Shown here: piece by piece, positions 22,881-32,890 of the stretch
Layout of the letters: each line of letters starts with the position of its first letter
How positions within the stretch are numbered: position 1 is the first letter of the stretch
Assembly (NCBI GenBank): GCA_009760855.2
Contig: WPIO01000004.1
Coordinates: 6,287,501-6,351,500 of the forward strand
Direction: 5' to 3'
Origin: Cristatella mucedo
Taxonomy: Eukaryota; Bryozoa; Phylactolaemata; Cristatellidae
DNA: 64,000 nucleotides
Notes under the pieces: generated by a model
What the model was told of the DNA's origin: nothing
Databases searched by the model: none
The model's input: the letters and a program-made list of their open reading frames with translations, nothing else
Made by a program: the position numbers and the translations under genes

Positions 22881-23462
22881 GTAAAACAGCACAGTACTGG
22901 ATCATATTTAACCAACGATCCTTACGTTTTTTTATACTTTTTTCGCACCTTTTTCAAACTTTGTTTCACACCTTGCCAATGACAAAAGTTATCATTGAAA
23001 GCAAGCGGAAATTCAATGATAATCTTTGAAATACTTACAGAGGTTCTTAACGGGGAACGTTCAGCGAGTAGGTAGGTTGCAGCTTAAGTTAAAATTTGAA
23101 TTGTTTTGATATGAGTGACTGACTTCTGGATGAATGACTACTGGCTGGTGAGACAGCTCTACCGCTAGATGTGACAGAGGAGGTAGGGGTGTTGGATGCT
23201 AAAGGTAGCAGAGACGGTGCTGAATAATTAGCGAGTTTGAAGGCATGTTTATGGTTTAGGTTTACGCTTATGGTGGAGCAATTTATGGCTAACTGATAAA
23301 AGACGATATATTGTACTTTCGTTTTAACGTTGACCAGCTGCCGACGACGTAAACCTAATCTGTTAAAGAGGAGAATTTGTGGCAAGGAGATGTTGGCAGG
23401 TCAGGTGTTAGCAGAAGACGGAGTTCCGGAGGCTCTTGGAGCGTACGCCTCAGTGAGCAGCC
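22881..23462. other. Unassigned
   Basis: A 98-codon minus frame (23385-23089) is serine-rich near its C-terminus and matches nothing I know. It may be chance or a diverged element part. Confidence 0.25.
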
Positions 23463-23504
23463 GAGAGAGAAAGAAAAAGAGAGAGAGAGTGAGAAAAAGA
23501 GAGA

Positions 23505-23551
<47 letters not shown>
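23463..23551. repeat. Imperfect (GA)n microsatellite
   Basis: About 89 bp of GA repeats is interrupted by AAGAAAAAGA and GTGAGA units in the left half and pure in the right half. Long repetitive frames across it are artefacts. Confidence 0.95.
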
Positions 23552-23555
<4 letters not shown>

Positions 23556-25234
23556 ATGGATTTGGCCCCAGCATCATCCGAGTGAGCAAGACAGCAAAAC
23601 GGATAGTCAGCATCGTACCGGGTTAGTAATCGCTGCACAGGGAGTGGGGCAAGCACTCATTCCAACTTTCGACCATACTTTTATTTTTGAAGTAAGGTTT
23701 TTGGAGATAAATCTTGGGACGCATGCAGTTGATTCCTAGCACATTCACCTGCGTGCCTGCAGCTAGTGGCTCCTGCTTTTAACTAGTGGAAGGGGAAGGA
23801 GCAAGAAGGCTGTGACTGTGGTGCAACGCTGGGACCGTTGCACAAAGCTGTGACCATGACACAAAGCTGGCCCTCTTTAGAGCTGGGCTTTGAGCACTGG
23901 CAGTTTTGGCGGTACCACTGGCAGCCGGAACCGGCGAAGCAAGCATAGATTCTTTTCAACAAGTCCTTGGCCTAGCAAGTGACGCCTCAACTCAGGTGAC
24001 GACGCCTCAATACCAAGGACTATATTTCCCTTCAAAATCTCCCCGTGTTTTTTGCAGATCTGTGTAAGTAACATGGCAAACATTGGCTAAGTGTTAGAAC
24101 TTGGAAAGAATTAAATATGTCACTTTATTCTCTGCTCACGAACGAAATTGTGTAAGGTTCCTTACTTGCGTTTGATACTATTGTCTGGCTTTCGCCAACA
24201 AACTCGCACCGCCTAGGTAACTGGAAACAAGTTAGTGCTTGAAACGTCTGTGAGGGAAGCGGCAGAGTTGCTTATTGTGCGGATTACTAGCGGATAGAAC
24301 CGGCACTCAGCAGTGGGCTATGGCGATTGCTAGCCGCTGAATGTGCTTCCAAGAAGGGATTGGCGTTTCAGAATGGTCTGAATATTTGTTAAATCTGGAT
24401 CGGAAGATGGTTTGAGGGTTTGCACGGGTAATTGTGATAGATCTGGCTATAGGCAAGCTGGGTCGACCGAATGGATTGTGCAAGAAGTGTCCCTTAGTTA
24501 AGGATTTCCTTGTGGATTTGATAGCTCGGTAGTGGTCCAAGGGGCTTGTACGAGAGGATCGAGACAGAGAAAACCTCATTTAGTTGTGTTACGAACCAAC
24601 TTTAGCTGCTTTTGTACTAATTTCTAAGCCACTAACAAAGCAATCCCAAAGGTTATGGCCCTCTCCAGCATTCCTAGACAAATGAAGCATCAATCCGTCG
24701 AGCAGGGCTCTTAATATATTGCTCCCTTATTGAATAATAATTAAAATAGTGGCAACTATTAATTATTATCAAATTATTAGTTGTCACTAATACTTACTTA
24801 ACTCATTATTAAATATGTAGTAATTACTAGATTGCAGGAAACTACCCAATCGGCCCAAGCCCCAGCCCTCTTTTGCAGAATCTCGCTTGACGGCAAGCAG
24901 ACTAAAGAGCTTTAGACTCTGTAGGTAAACTTGATTTTAGTTTAACATGCAATCTCATTTGTAGGCTTGCGTGGCCAATTTTTGTTAGATTAGAGTAGCA
25001 TTAGGTGAATTTATATGGATTGAAGGTAGTTAACAGCGTATTTGCAGCCGATATGCATAAGATTGCACGAGCTTAGAGGTATACAATTTGCAGGGTAAAT
25101 CATAAGACTAGTGTAGTACATTATTTACTTGGATAAATTGGAGCACTGCCGATCTTCCCAATTAAACTCTGAGGTCTAGTGGGCTCAAAGAGCTAAAGAG
25201 CTCCGTAGCTAAAGATTTTATTTTCTTATGGCAG
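23552..25234. other. Unassigned; contains an AT-rich hairpin
   Basis: No gene or repeat was recognised. At 24747-24789 two 12-bp arms (TAGTGGCAACTA and TAGTTGTCACTA) could pair with one mismatch around a 19-base AT-rich loop. Confidence 0.3.
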
Positions 25235-25955
25235 AGTAAGCACAGAGCCACGAGGTACCCCATATTTCACAGGTACTTCGGATGATCTTCGTCCATTCAC
25301 AACAATAGTGAATTCTCCCACTAAAATATATTGGTAACCATTGCAGTGCAATGCTAGTTATGCCTAGGTGAGATGAGAGGAGCTCAATAAGGACTTGGTG
25401 GTTGAAATGATCAAAAGCTGCCGAGAGATCTTACAAAATAGTATCAGAGATAATCTACCAAAGTCTGTAGTCCTAAGTCTGTCATTATAATTCCAAAGCA
25501 ATACTAACTCTGTTGTTTAAGTAGTGCTTAAACTAAATAGAAAATTACTAGTAAGGTTTGAAGTTTCAATTTCTGAGTTCAGCTGGTCTGCCACGACACT
25601 TCCACTGGCTAGTGTTGGAATGGCAGAAGGAAGACTGGGTGGAAGTTGCTCGAATTCTCTTGATCTATTGTTGCTTTCTTCACTAGTGGCTTTATTATAG
25701 CCCTTTGAAAGGTACTGGGACGTGAAACGAGGCATATAACATATTTATGATGTTAGTAATGCACGGCTATCACAGATCTATGCAATGTAGCAGTAGGACA
25801 GCTGGGATAGGGCCTACAGGACTAGTTGTCGTCTTTGATTGGGATAAGAAATTTAGAAATAGGTCGCTAATAGCCTCCTTGATGTAGACATGAAAGTGCT
25901 ACAATAATCCAAGAGACAGGTGTCTAGACGAGATGCTACAACCCTAGGTATGGAC
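25235..25955 (-). mobile_element. L2-A, 3'-side part of a copy split by copia
   Basis: On the minus strand this carries L2-A reverse transcriptase sequence followed by the EN-RT linker region; landmarks shared with other copies include CCATATTTCACAGGTACTTC (25260) and the GCCGAGAGATCTT part near 25421. It is cut at 25955 by the copia-like LTR and continues at 28618. Frames are broken. Confidence 0.68.
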
Positions 25956-26353
25956 TGTGCTGCAGTGATATCATTCACCTGCAAAGGTCGAGAACATTTT
26001 GGTAGTTCATTAACCCAGCCGACAAGCGGAACGTGGACCGTATCCAAATATGGACAAAGAAAAAGCAACCAACTGGTCCACTATATAGTAGTCCTTAATG
26101 ATTACTGTTAGTTGAGCAAGCCATCATGCATACTAATCTTTATTCTACTGGCTCCTCTTCCTGATCATGCTCTGATCAGCCCGGATCAGCCGAAGCTGGT
26201 GTGGCCGTGGTAGGGTCTATTGGCCTAGGTGCAGCCAATCAGCTGTAGTCTGCAATTCTAAAAAGTAGCCGGTGTTCTGAGTTAGGCAGTGATGCACTGC
26301 AGGTCAAGGTTAGAGCGACTGGCGCAATGGCTGGGAAGCGGATTCAGCCAGCA
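25956..26353 (-). repeat. 3' LTR of the copia-like element
   Basis: About 398 bp is colinear with 28211-28617. In element orientation it starts TGCTGGCTGAATCC at 26353 and ends near ...GCAGCACA at 25956. A short purine run (TCGGAGG) directly precedes it in the interior and is a possible polypurine tract. It is about 10 bp shorter than the other LTR near its end. Confidence 0.83.
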
Positions 26354-26427
26354 CCTCCGATCGCTGAGCAGACAGTGCTGATAACGTGGGTTGTCGATGT
26401 CGAACAGCAGTAGCACAAACAGACAAC
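26354..26427 (-). other. Copia-like interior, 3' end with possible polypurine tract
   Basis: These 74 bp lie between the end of the RT fragment and the 3' LTR. A complete copia would have RT core and RNase H here, so a deletion has joined the RT start nearly directly to the LTR. Confidence 0.6.
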
Positions 26428-26853
26428 TTAATTGATCTCGAACTCCATCATCAAAGCCGCATTAAAAAAGAGGGTTTTCAGAGAGTTGCACTTAACAACT
26501 GGCAAAAGCGTTTCGGTGAAATCGTTACCAACCATCTGAAAACTGCCTTGCGCAAAGAAGTAGGCCGTAAAGCTGCTCACGGACCCCTCCACATCGTGCT
26601 TCACCTTGAAGGCACCTTTGCATCCGATAGCTTGCCTGCCCTTGGGTAATTCGGCAATCTCATAAAAATCATTGCCGTATTCGTCATTATACAGTCTAGC
26701 ATGCCGTCGAGCTTGAGTTGATCGTCGTAGAGGAGCATTATCTAACTCGGTAGGAGCATGTTGGAGGGTAGGTTCAGCCGTAGATGCATCATCAGTCGCA
26801 GATTGGACTTGTTGCACAGACTCATCTTGAGCTCTTTGTTCGAGGTGCTGCAC
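26428..26853 (-). pseudogene. Copia pol fragment: integrase-RT linker and RT N-terminus
   Basis: This 141-codon open frame starts with the glutamine- and serine-rich linker that follows the integrase in copia polyproteins, including LRRSTQARR (usual RRS(T/S)R(x)R). It then enters the RT with LPKGRQAIGCKGAFKVKH (usual GCKWVFKxKx; the tryptophan is glycine here) and LPVVKCNSLKTLFFNAA (usual APVVKxxSLRxLLAxA). It ends where the RT fingers end, long before the YVDD site. Several conserved positions are replaced, so selection has been lost. Confidence 0.85.
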
Positions 26854-27273
26854 AACATCCTACCCTGGCACTTTAAAAACTTGATCAGATTTGCACGCAT
26901 GAACATTCTACACAGTTTGCTTTCTTATAGAAGTACCTAGTAGGTAAACAAGTCTTCCTTGTCTTATGATAGATGCAGCCACTTCTTTTGACCCAGGTAA
27001 GGTAAAGGACACGTGACTACCGTCTAACTCCACCTTAAAATCTCTCGATGCATTCGCTTAACCAAAAAACGTTCTTGGCAAGTTTGGGTACAAGAAAAAC
27101 ATCTCGCAGTTCAGCTTTGAGCTCGCAGTTCAGCTTTGAGCTATGTACTCTCAAAATGCAGCTGGACACTTATCGTACCAATGCATATCGCTCGAAGCAC
27201 TTCTCTGTCATCAGCCACGACCCGGCGATCAGTTTTCTTGCAGTAGGAATAGTTTTGGTTCATAGCACATATG
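26854..27273 (-). pseudogene. Copia protease region, frameshifted, integrase deleted
   Basis: Joining the minus frames by eye, the region after gag carries an aspartic protease relic. The active-site neighbourhood is at the end of the gag frame (IYSGVI for the usual LDSGAS/T), followed by a CYEPKLF-like stretch and DVFLVPKLAKNVF, which corresponds to the family's L(x)DVLYVPKLxxNLLSV. A 19-bp direct repeat (27103-27121 and 27122-27140) has disturbed the frame. After GRLVYLL-like residues the sequence passes directly to the linker, so the whole integrase core is missing. Confidence 0.65.
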
Positions 27274-27942
27274 CTATATGACTCCAGAATATATAAACTT
27301 TTCCTGCTGTGATGGAAGCTGGTGGGTAGTCGAGTCGGCAGTGAAAACTAAGGAGTCCGTAGTTGCCGTACTGGCCACAGATTTGGCATTTTCGTGTTGT
27401 TTACTTTTGTAACATTGCGAAGCCTTGTGGCGAACTACTGAGCAGTAGTGGGACTTACCAGTAAATCTGAGAGTGTGCTGCTTACCGTCGGTGGTAGGCG
27501 AAGCCGCTTTACTGGTTTTCCGTGCTTCATTTGAAGCCACAAGAGCCACCCTACTCATGCTCTTGTCAAGGGAAGGCCTATTTGGCCGCCTCAAACGCTC
27601 ACGTATTAGCCTGCACTGAACAATGTCAAGCATTAAGTCGGACATGTCTCTTGCTTCAAGGGCCATTATCAGAGGCTGCCACGGCTTTGGTAGCCCATTA
27701 AGCATGCTGACGACAATCTGTTCCTCTGGTGTAGTGTCTCCTACGGCTTGAAGCATATTTGCAATTGATTTCACTTCGCTTGGGTAGTCCTGGACATATT
27801 CACTTTCTGTCATCTGGATAGATGACAGCTTCAGATATACGAGTAGCCTACTCATCAGCGTTCTTGAAGCGTATACGGCATCCGGCTTCCACCATGCCTT
27901 CGAAGCCGTTACCGTGGTTTCAATACCGGAACTCATCAGCAC
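27274..27942 (-). pseudogene. gag: Copia gag remnant
   Basis: A 222-codon frame encodes a capsid-like gag of the copia (UBN2) type. MTESEYVQDYPSEVKSIANM near residue 43 and EEQIVVSMLNGLPKPW further on match the usual 'xxxVxxYxxxIxxLxxxLxxxG...LLxxLPxxYxxxxxxL' layout. The zinc knuckle is degraded: SHYCSVVRHKASQCYK keeps only some cysteines and a histidine. The frame opens at GTG. An upstream ATG (about 27960) starts a four-codon frame that ends in TAA, so the original start is probably lost by a frameshift. The C-terminus runs into the protease. Confidence 0.82.
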
Positions 27943-28195
27943 AAAAATTTAGGCAGCCATGACGAGCACAGACACAGCTCTCGTCGTGCGCCGGTCAAAC
28001 GCTCCCTGTGCCCTACCGTCCTCTTCGTCTTTCTTGCAACTCTTACGGGTAGGAGATGCAATAATCACGTACCGTCTCTAGTAGCAATTTAAGACACGCC
28101 AAAGCTCGTCGGCGAGGAAGTAGAACTTCGCCCCGGTACTCTACACCTGCCAATGCTCACCCGCTAACTTCTCCAAATCAACGACGCCAGTGAAC

Positions 28196-28210
28196 GCTGG
28201 GCCCATAACC
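28196..28210 (-). promoter_or_regulatory. Primer-binding site, half-tRNA initiator-Met type
   Basis: On the minus strand directly after the 5' LTR stands GGTTATGGGCCCAGC. It is complementary to the anticodon stem-loop of animal initiator methionine tRNA (GCTGGGCCCATAACC), all 15 bases. Drosophila copia uses this internal region, primed by a half-tRNA, instead of the tRNA 3' end. This site fixes the LTR boundary at 28211. Confidence 0.85.
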
Positions 28211-28617
28211 TGTAAGATGCAGCTCTGCCGTGAAGCCATTCACCAGTTACTGGTCGAGAAAATTAAATAATTTTGTTTACCCCAGCCATCAAACAACGTA
28301 AACCGTATCCCAATTTGGAAAAAGAACAAACAATCAACGGGTCCAATATATAAAAGTCTTTATTGATTACTATTGGCTGAGAAAGTAATAATGCATACTA
28401 ATATTAAGACTAATAGCTCCTCTTCCTGAACACGCTCTGATCAATCCTGATCACCCGCAGCTGGTGTGGCCTTGGCAAGGGTCGTTTGGCCTAGGTGCAG
28501 CAAATCAGCTGTGGTCTGCAGCTCCGAAAAAGCTGGTGTCCTGAGTTAGTCACGGATGCACTGCAGGTCAAGTTTAAATCGTCCGGCACAATGGCTGTGA
28601 GACGGATTCAGCCAGCA
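28211..28617 (-). repeat. 5' LTR of the copia-like element
   Basis: This 407-bp sequence is colinear with 25956-26353. In element orientation it starts TGCTGGCTGAATCC and ends ATCTTACA, that is TG...CA, immediately followed by the primer-binding site. It would carry the promoter and polyadenylation signal; neither could be placed with confidence. Confidence 0.83.
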
Positions 28618-29350
28618 CAGACTTCCTCACATCTTCTATTTTGTTGACAGTGAAGCCACAGTAGTAATCGGCGAGACCATTACTGGCATTACTAGGTCAT
28701 GAGCTAACCTAAAAGTTGCTAAAACTCTGGTTGATCTCAGTAGCGGCAGTTTTGAGCACGTAGCTGTAATTCAAGAAGGTCTTTATATAAATTTATCATA
28801 GCCTTCACTATAATCTTCAGGTACAATCTACAGTTGTCCTCGCATGCCTGTCGACAGACAGTCAATCCCGATACGCTTTTTTCACCAGCTTAAGCTTAGT
28901 AAACCCAGATTGCTTAATATTCCTCTAAAAATATAGACCCACTGGGCGAGGGCTCACAGTGTGTTTAGTCACAGATGCAAAATTTTCAAGTGTGTCTGCT
29001 AGTGCCGTATTGCAGCTTTTTTCTAATGATGACAAGTCAGGGTTGGAGCCTCAGAGACTAAACAGATATCCTTGAGCTGGCTGCTTTGATGTAGCTTTTT
29101 AAGGTTTTGTCAGTAATAGGTAATTTTGGATACAGAAAAGGGCACACACTTTAGACTGAATAATATCTCAAAGTCGTATGATAGGCAGAATGCGGCAATG
29201 AGAGATGATGATAGCATACAGTCGTAGAAAAGATTTAGGTAGATTGTGTGACACGTGGCGTGAGTAGGGCAATGCACATGAGCTACAAGATACGATGAGT
29301 CAATGAGTTAGTCAGGGCCCACAAAATGGGTGTTAAAAGCTTCATACAAG
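28618..29350 (-). mobile_element. L2-A, 5'-side part of the copy split by copia
   Basis: This continues the fragment at 25235-25955: the sequence right of the LTR aligns with 52230-52900 of another L2-A (TTGACAGT near 28643; GACAAGTCAGGGTTGGAG near 29030). It ends at the (AT)n tract. Reading frames are destroyed. Confidence 0.68.

Positions 29351-29356
<6 letters not shown>

Positions 29357-29438
<82 letters not shown>
29357..29438. repeat. (AT)n microsatellite
   Basis: There are about 41 uninterrupted AT units. It lies between two oppositely oriented L2-A elements. Repetitive YIYI frames across it are artefacts. Confidence 0.97.
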
Positions 29439-29440
<2 letters not shown>

Positions 29441-29599
29441 TTGCCTGCCGACAACGAGGGCCATCACATGTGTTGCTGTCCGTTGCAAAATTCATCTGAC
29501 TATCAAATTTCAAATATCGTATTCGGAAACAAATACAGCTAAGAAACAAGTAAAGCTAGTCTGACTGTTGTTTAAACGCAATTCCTAAGAAATTATGTG
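29439..29599. other. No recognised feature
   Basis: A short spacer without recognised content; it may include the extreme 5' end of the next L2-A. Confidence 0.3.
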
Positions 29600-29986
29600 C
29601 CAATGGACATCTAAACGCTTATATCTTCCGGGTGCTGGGTTTCCAATGCCAGCATAGGGTATGCCATTTGAAGTAGCTATGCACTATCAAATTGACTGAC
29701 AGGCGCCTAGCAGCCTGCATGTTAGTTATGATCGTGCACACCTATTATTGCTTAATCATCGTAGCTCAATTGCTTTCCCAGATGTTTCTGCTGTAATAAA
29801 GATTACTTCATTGTACAAATACAAAAAAAAAGAAACCCGGAATCGTCGCATTGGCCAGGAAAGACAGATTAGACAAAGCTCGTTTGGCGGGTACCTATGG
29901 GCAAGCGACCACTTGTTCTGTAATCCTTGCAGTGTCTCGAACCCCTCAGCAGGCTCCCCCAAACGCGTCATTGGAATCTCATCAAA

Positions 29987-30142
29987 TTCGTGGTCATCAG
30001 ACCTGTGGTAACTCGAACGGCTCATCTTAATGCTTGTCTTTGGAATCCTCGCTCAATGTGCAATAAACCTCTAGTACTATGCGACCTTACTTATGAAAAT
30101 GGTATTGTGCTGCTAGCCTTGACTGAAACTTTTCTAAAATAG
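29987..30142 (+). pseudogene. L2-A endonuclease, N-terminal fragment
   Basis: The second half of the frame at 29927-30142 contains LNACLWNPRSMCNKPLVL and LTYENGIVLLALTETFLK. These match the start of the LINE apurinic endonuclease domain (xxxNxRSxxNK...DIxxLTETWL), and the glutamate expected to bind metal is present in LTET. A stop follows and the domain continues in other frames. Confidence 0.75.
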
Positions 30143-31536
30143 GTAACTGGCCTACAATTAAAGAAGCAACCCAGGCTGGTTTCTCATTCTATCACACCCC
30201 AGGATCAATCTAAGCTGTAGTTGGAGTCGCTGTTGTCGTGCACCACAAATTCGATTTCAAGCCATTTGCGGATCTCTCGAAGCAGTCTTTTGAATTGATT
30301 GTCTCGATTTGACCGAACAACGAACCGATTATTACCAAATCTTGCTTATCTGAACACATACAGATTTGACTCAGTCTACATTGTATGCCCTCCTCCTTCT
30401 CACTTTTCTCTAAAATCACCTGTATATCACGAAACATCAGGACTCTTGACACATCGATGCTGGCATGATGATGAGAATATCTGTTCAGCTTCCGTTAATT
30501 AGTACTACTGCCTATCTATCATAATTAATAGATTGCTATAGGTTGACACTGGCTGAAATTCTCAAAGATTTTGCACCTCTGACTGAGCGCACCGTGAGTC
30601 CTCGCCAGACGGCCTATGGTTTACCACATAAATTGAACTTGCAGGCTCTAATAAGTGCAAGCTTGAAAAATCATTTACGAGATCAGGTATGACTGTCAAT
30701 CCACAGGCACACGAGGACCAATTTATTTCACGCCAATCTATCCTGGCAAATTCCAAGTCTAACTTAATAAAAGCCATGTTAAAATCCCAGATGGACATTA
30801 AAAAAATGCTGCCGTCGCCAATTAACCCTCTTCTCAATTGCTCCGAGGTTAACTCTTTTCCTAATGATACCTGTGATGATCTAGCTGATAGCGTCTCTAG
30901 CTTCTATGGCCAGATGATGGGCAAGAGAAGGGAGCCTGTCCCAACGAGGGCAGCGTATGCAATAGAATGCTATCCGTCAATGCCATGCCGCACCTAAACA
31001 ACGTCTATTTACAAGGAAGTCACTAGCAACCTCATGCTAAAGATCATATCCCAATCTAGAAGATAACTAGAATTTTGGAGCATATTCCAACTGTCCTGGT
31101 TCTACGATGCACTGATCTGCTGCTGCCATGCACAACTAATCTCGTTAACAAGTCAGCAGTTTATGAACACCTCCTAGCACCTCTTAAAAAGGCAGTAGTC
31201 AGGCCTCTAGTAAAAAAAGCCACATTAGACGATGAAAACTTGAGCATCTACCGATTAGAATACCTTCTAAAATTCCTATAAATGACACAGGAACGAGTCG
31301 TGGCAGACCAGCCAAACTCATGTACTGAAACTTTAAACCTCGCTAGTCAGTTCCAATCTGATTTAAGAGCTAATCACTCCACAGAGTCAGCATTTCATCA
31401 GGTGAACCACGATATAATTGGGAATTGCAGACACGGGTAGAGTATCTCTGCTTGTTTAGTCCTATGTTTCGGCAGCTTTTCATACAATCAATCAAAAAAG
31501 GCCTTCCTGAACTTCTCTTATCTCGTCTGGGCATTA

Positions 31537-31860
31537 TTGGCGCTGAATGGCAATAGTTCAGTCCTATATTGGTGGGAGATACCAGAGTGTGGATGTGACA
31601 ATCTAGGCTTTCATTTCTATTGGAACGACAACCAGTTTTACCTTACATTTCATATCTCCCAGCTCACGGGCATGTCGAATTCTCCCACGTCAAATTCTCT
31701 CAACTCCCTTGCTGCATTCATTGATGACACCCCTACCTGGATGGCAGTACATTTTCTTAAGTTGATTGATGATATAACCAATTTACTAGTCATGAGCAAG
31801 CTAAGTGTCATTCAGAAGTTAGAAAGGCTAACCTTCAAAATCGGCCCTGCCAGAACATAA
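31537..31860 (+). pseudogene. L2-A reverse transcriptase fragment with mutated active site
   Basis: This 107-codon frame aligns with the RT at 9241-8639 of the minus strand (NLGFHFY..., LNSLAAFIDDTPTWMA, LVMSKLSVIQKLERL). The catalytic YADD is changed to YWND at residues 28-31 and one metal-binding aspartate is lost, so the protein would be inactive even without the stops. Confidence 0.85.
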
Positions 31861-32508
31861 TCTGTTAAATGTGCACGAAATCTAAGTTTCGTGCTCCAAA
31901 GTGATCTTTAGTTAGAAGATCATTTCAGCTCCACAACCCAGCCTGCCTACTTTCAGCTTCATGGTATTGCAAACAGGCCGGCTTGTTTAGACTGGGTTAA
32001 AGTAACTAACTCCATACATTTGTGATATCTGTTTTGACTTATGCAACTCACTGCTCGCCTGTCTACCGACCTCTCTGATCAGGAGCTTACAGCTGGTGCA
32101 AAGCTCTGAAGCTAGGCTTGTCTGTCATGAGCATCGCAGTTGCCACATCACGTCACTTCTCGCCGAACTACACAGGCTCCCAGTCAAGTAATGGATCGAC
32201 TTCATTCGAAGTACTTATTCAGTTGTAGCTTTTGTCAGTCAATTTCAGGTCCCTTTCTTCTGTGGCACCTATCAGATCTACTGCCGCACCAGGATAAGTC
32301 TAGTATCACCTGCTTTTCATTATCTTGCGGCTTACATATACCTAGTACAAACCTTTAGTGCTTTACAGAACCTCCAATTAGTCCGTATGTTCCCAAAGCT
32401 GGGAAATCACTTCCGACTTCCGTCACGATATCCCCTGACTTGACCACATTTAAAAATTAATTAAAAATATATCTATTGATCACAGCATTTAGTGGATCCT
32501 TGTGATTG

Positions 32509-32660
32509 CTCGGTTGGTTTGGTCCAGTAGTTAAGGTGCTCGCCCTGACCAAGGTCTGGTTGTGGTTGTGGGTTCGAGCCCAGTCGCAAATGCGAAGCGA
32601 ATGAATAGAGATTAAGTTCTCTTGGGGCTCTATACAAATGAATGGTTTTTATTTTATGTT
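32509..32660 (+). mobile_element. SINE-1 nested in the L2-A 3' UTR
   Basis: This is a plus-strand copy with box A TGGTCCAGTAGTTAAGG, box B GGGTTCGAGCCC (close to the tRNA consensus) and the L2-like tail GATTAAGTTCTCTTGGGG, ended by a T-rich stretch. It sits between GTGATT and ATTCGTCC of the L2-A 3' UTR, which other copies have as one continuous sequence, and ATT is repeated on both sides. The 3' ends of host and guest carry the same tail. Confidence 0.87.
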
Positions 32661-32890
32661 TTTTATTCGTCCTTCAAGTGCTTATGTGTGCTAAAAAAGT
32701 GCATGCTGCCAATAATCAACTTGCATGCTGACCCTGTGCACGTCACACCTAGCCATGCTATTCTTGTTATTGATTAAGCATGCTGCTACTAACCATTCAA
32801 TCATGGTTCCTTTCTAGCATCTGTAAAGCGCCTCGAAAGACATTGAGTTCTCTGAAGACCCTTTATCAAGTGTGTTATTCCATATATTAA

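Larger units (their letters stand above)
25956..28617 (-). mobile_element. Copia-like LTR retrotransposon, internally deleted
   Basis: This 2.66-kb element on the minus strand has two directly repeated ends of about 400 bp, a primer-binding site, a gag frame, a degraded protease region and a short N-terminal RT fragment. Integrase, the RT catalytic core (YVDD) and RNase H are missing, so it cannot move by itself. It splits an L2-A element. The bases just outside are TGGAC (25951-25955) and CAGAC (28618-28622), compatible with a 5-bp target-site duplication with two transitions. The LTRs differ by several indels and many substitutions, so the insertion is old. Confidence 0.88.
29600..32890 (+). 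mobile_element. L2-A, nearly full-length plus-strand copy
   Basis: All L2 parts are present in order. A leader or ORF1-like region (HRSSIAFPDVSAVIKI near 29756) matches the minus-strand 63082-62786 segment. The endonuclease start (LNACLWNPRSMCNK, near 30030) is followed by the EN-RT linker near 30689-30997, RT sequence at 31075-31860, the C-terminal region (WHLSDLLPHQDK, near 32262) and a 3' UTR ending at about 32880 with TTTATCAAGTGTGTTATT. Stops and frameshifts occur in every domain. A SINE-1 interrupts the 3' UTR. This is the best guide to the full element structure in the window. Confidence 0.82.

Noticed and set aside
29283-29564. Tyrosine/isoleucine repeat proteins across the AT tract, and serine/leucine repeat proteins across GA tracts (23400-23739, 36422-36670, 40498-40737)
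   Set aside because: These are translations of pure dinucleotide repeats.
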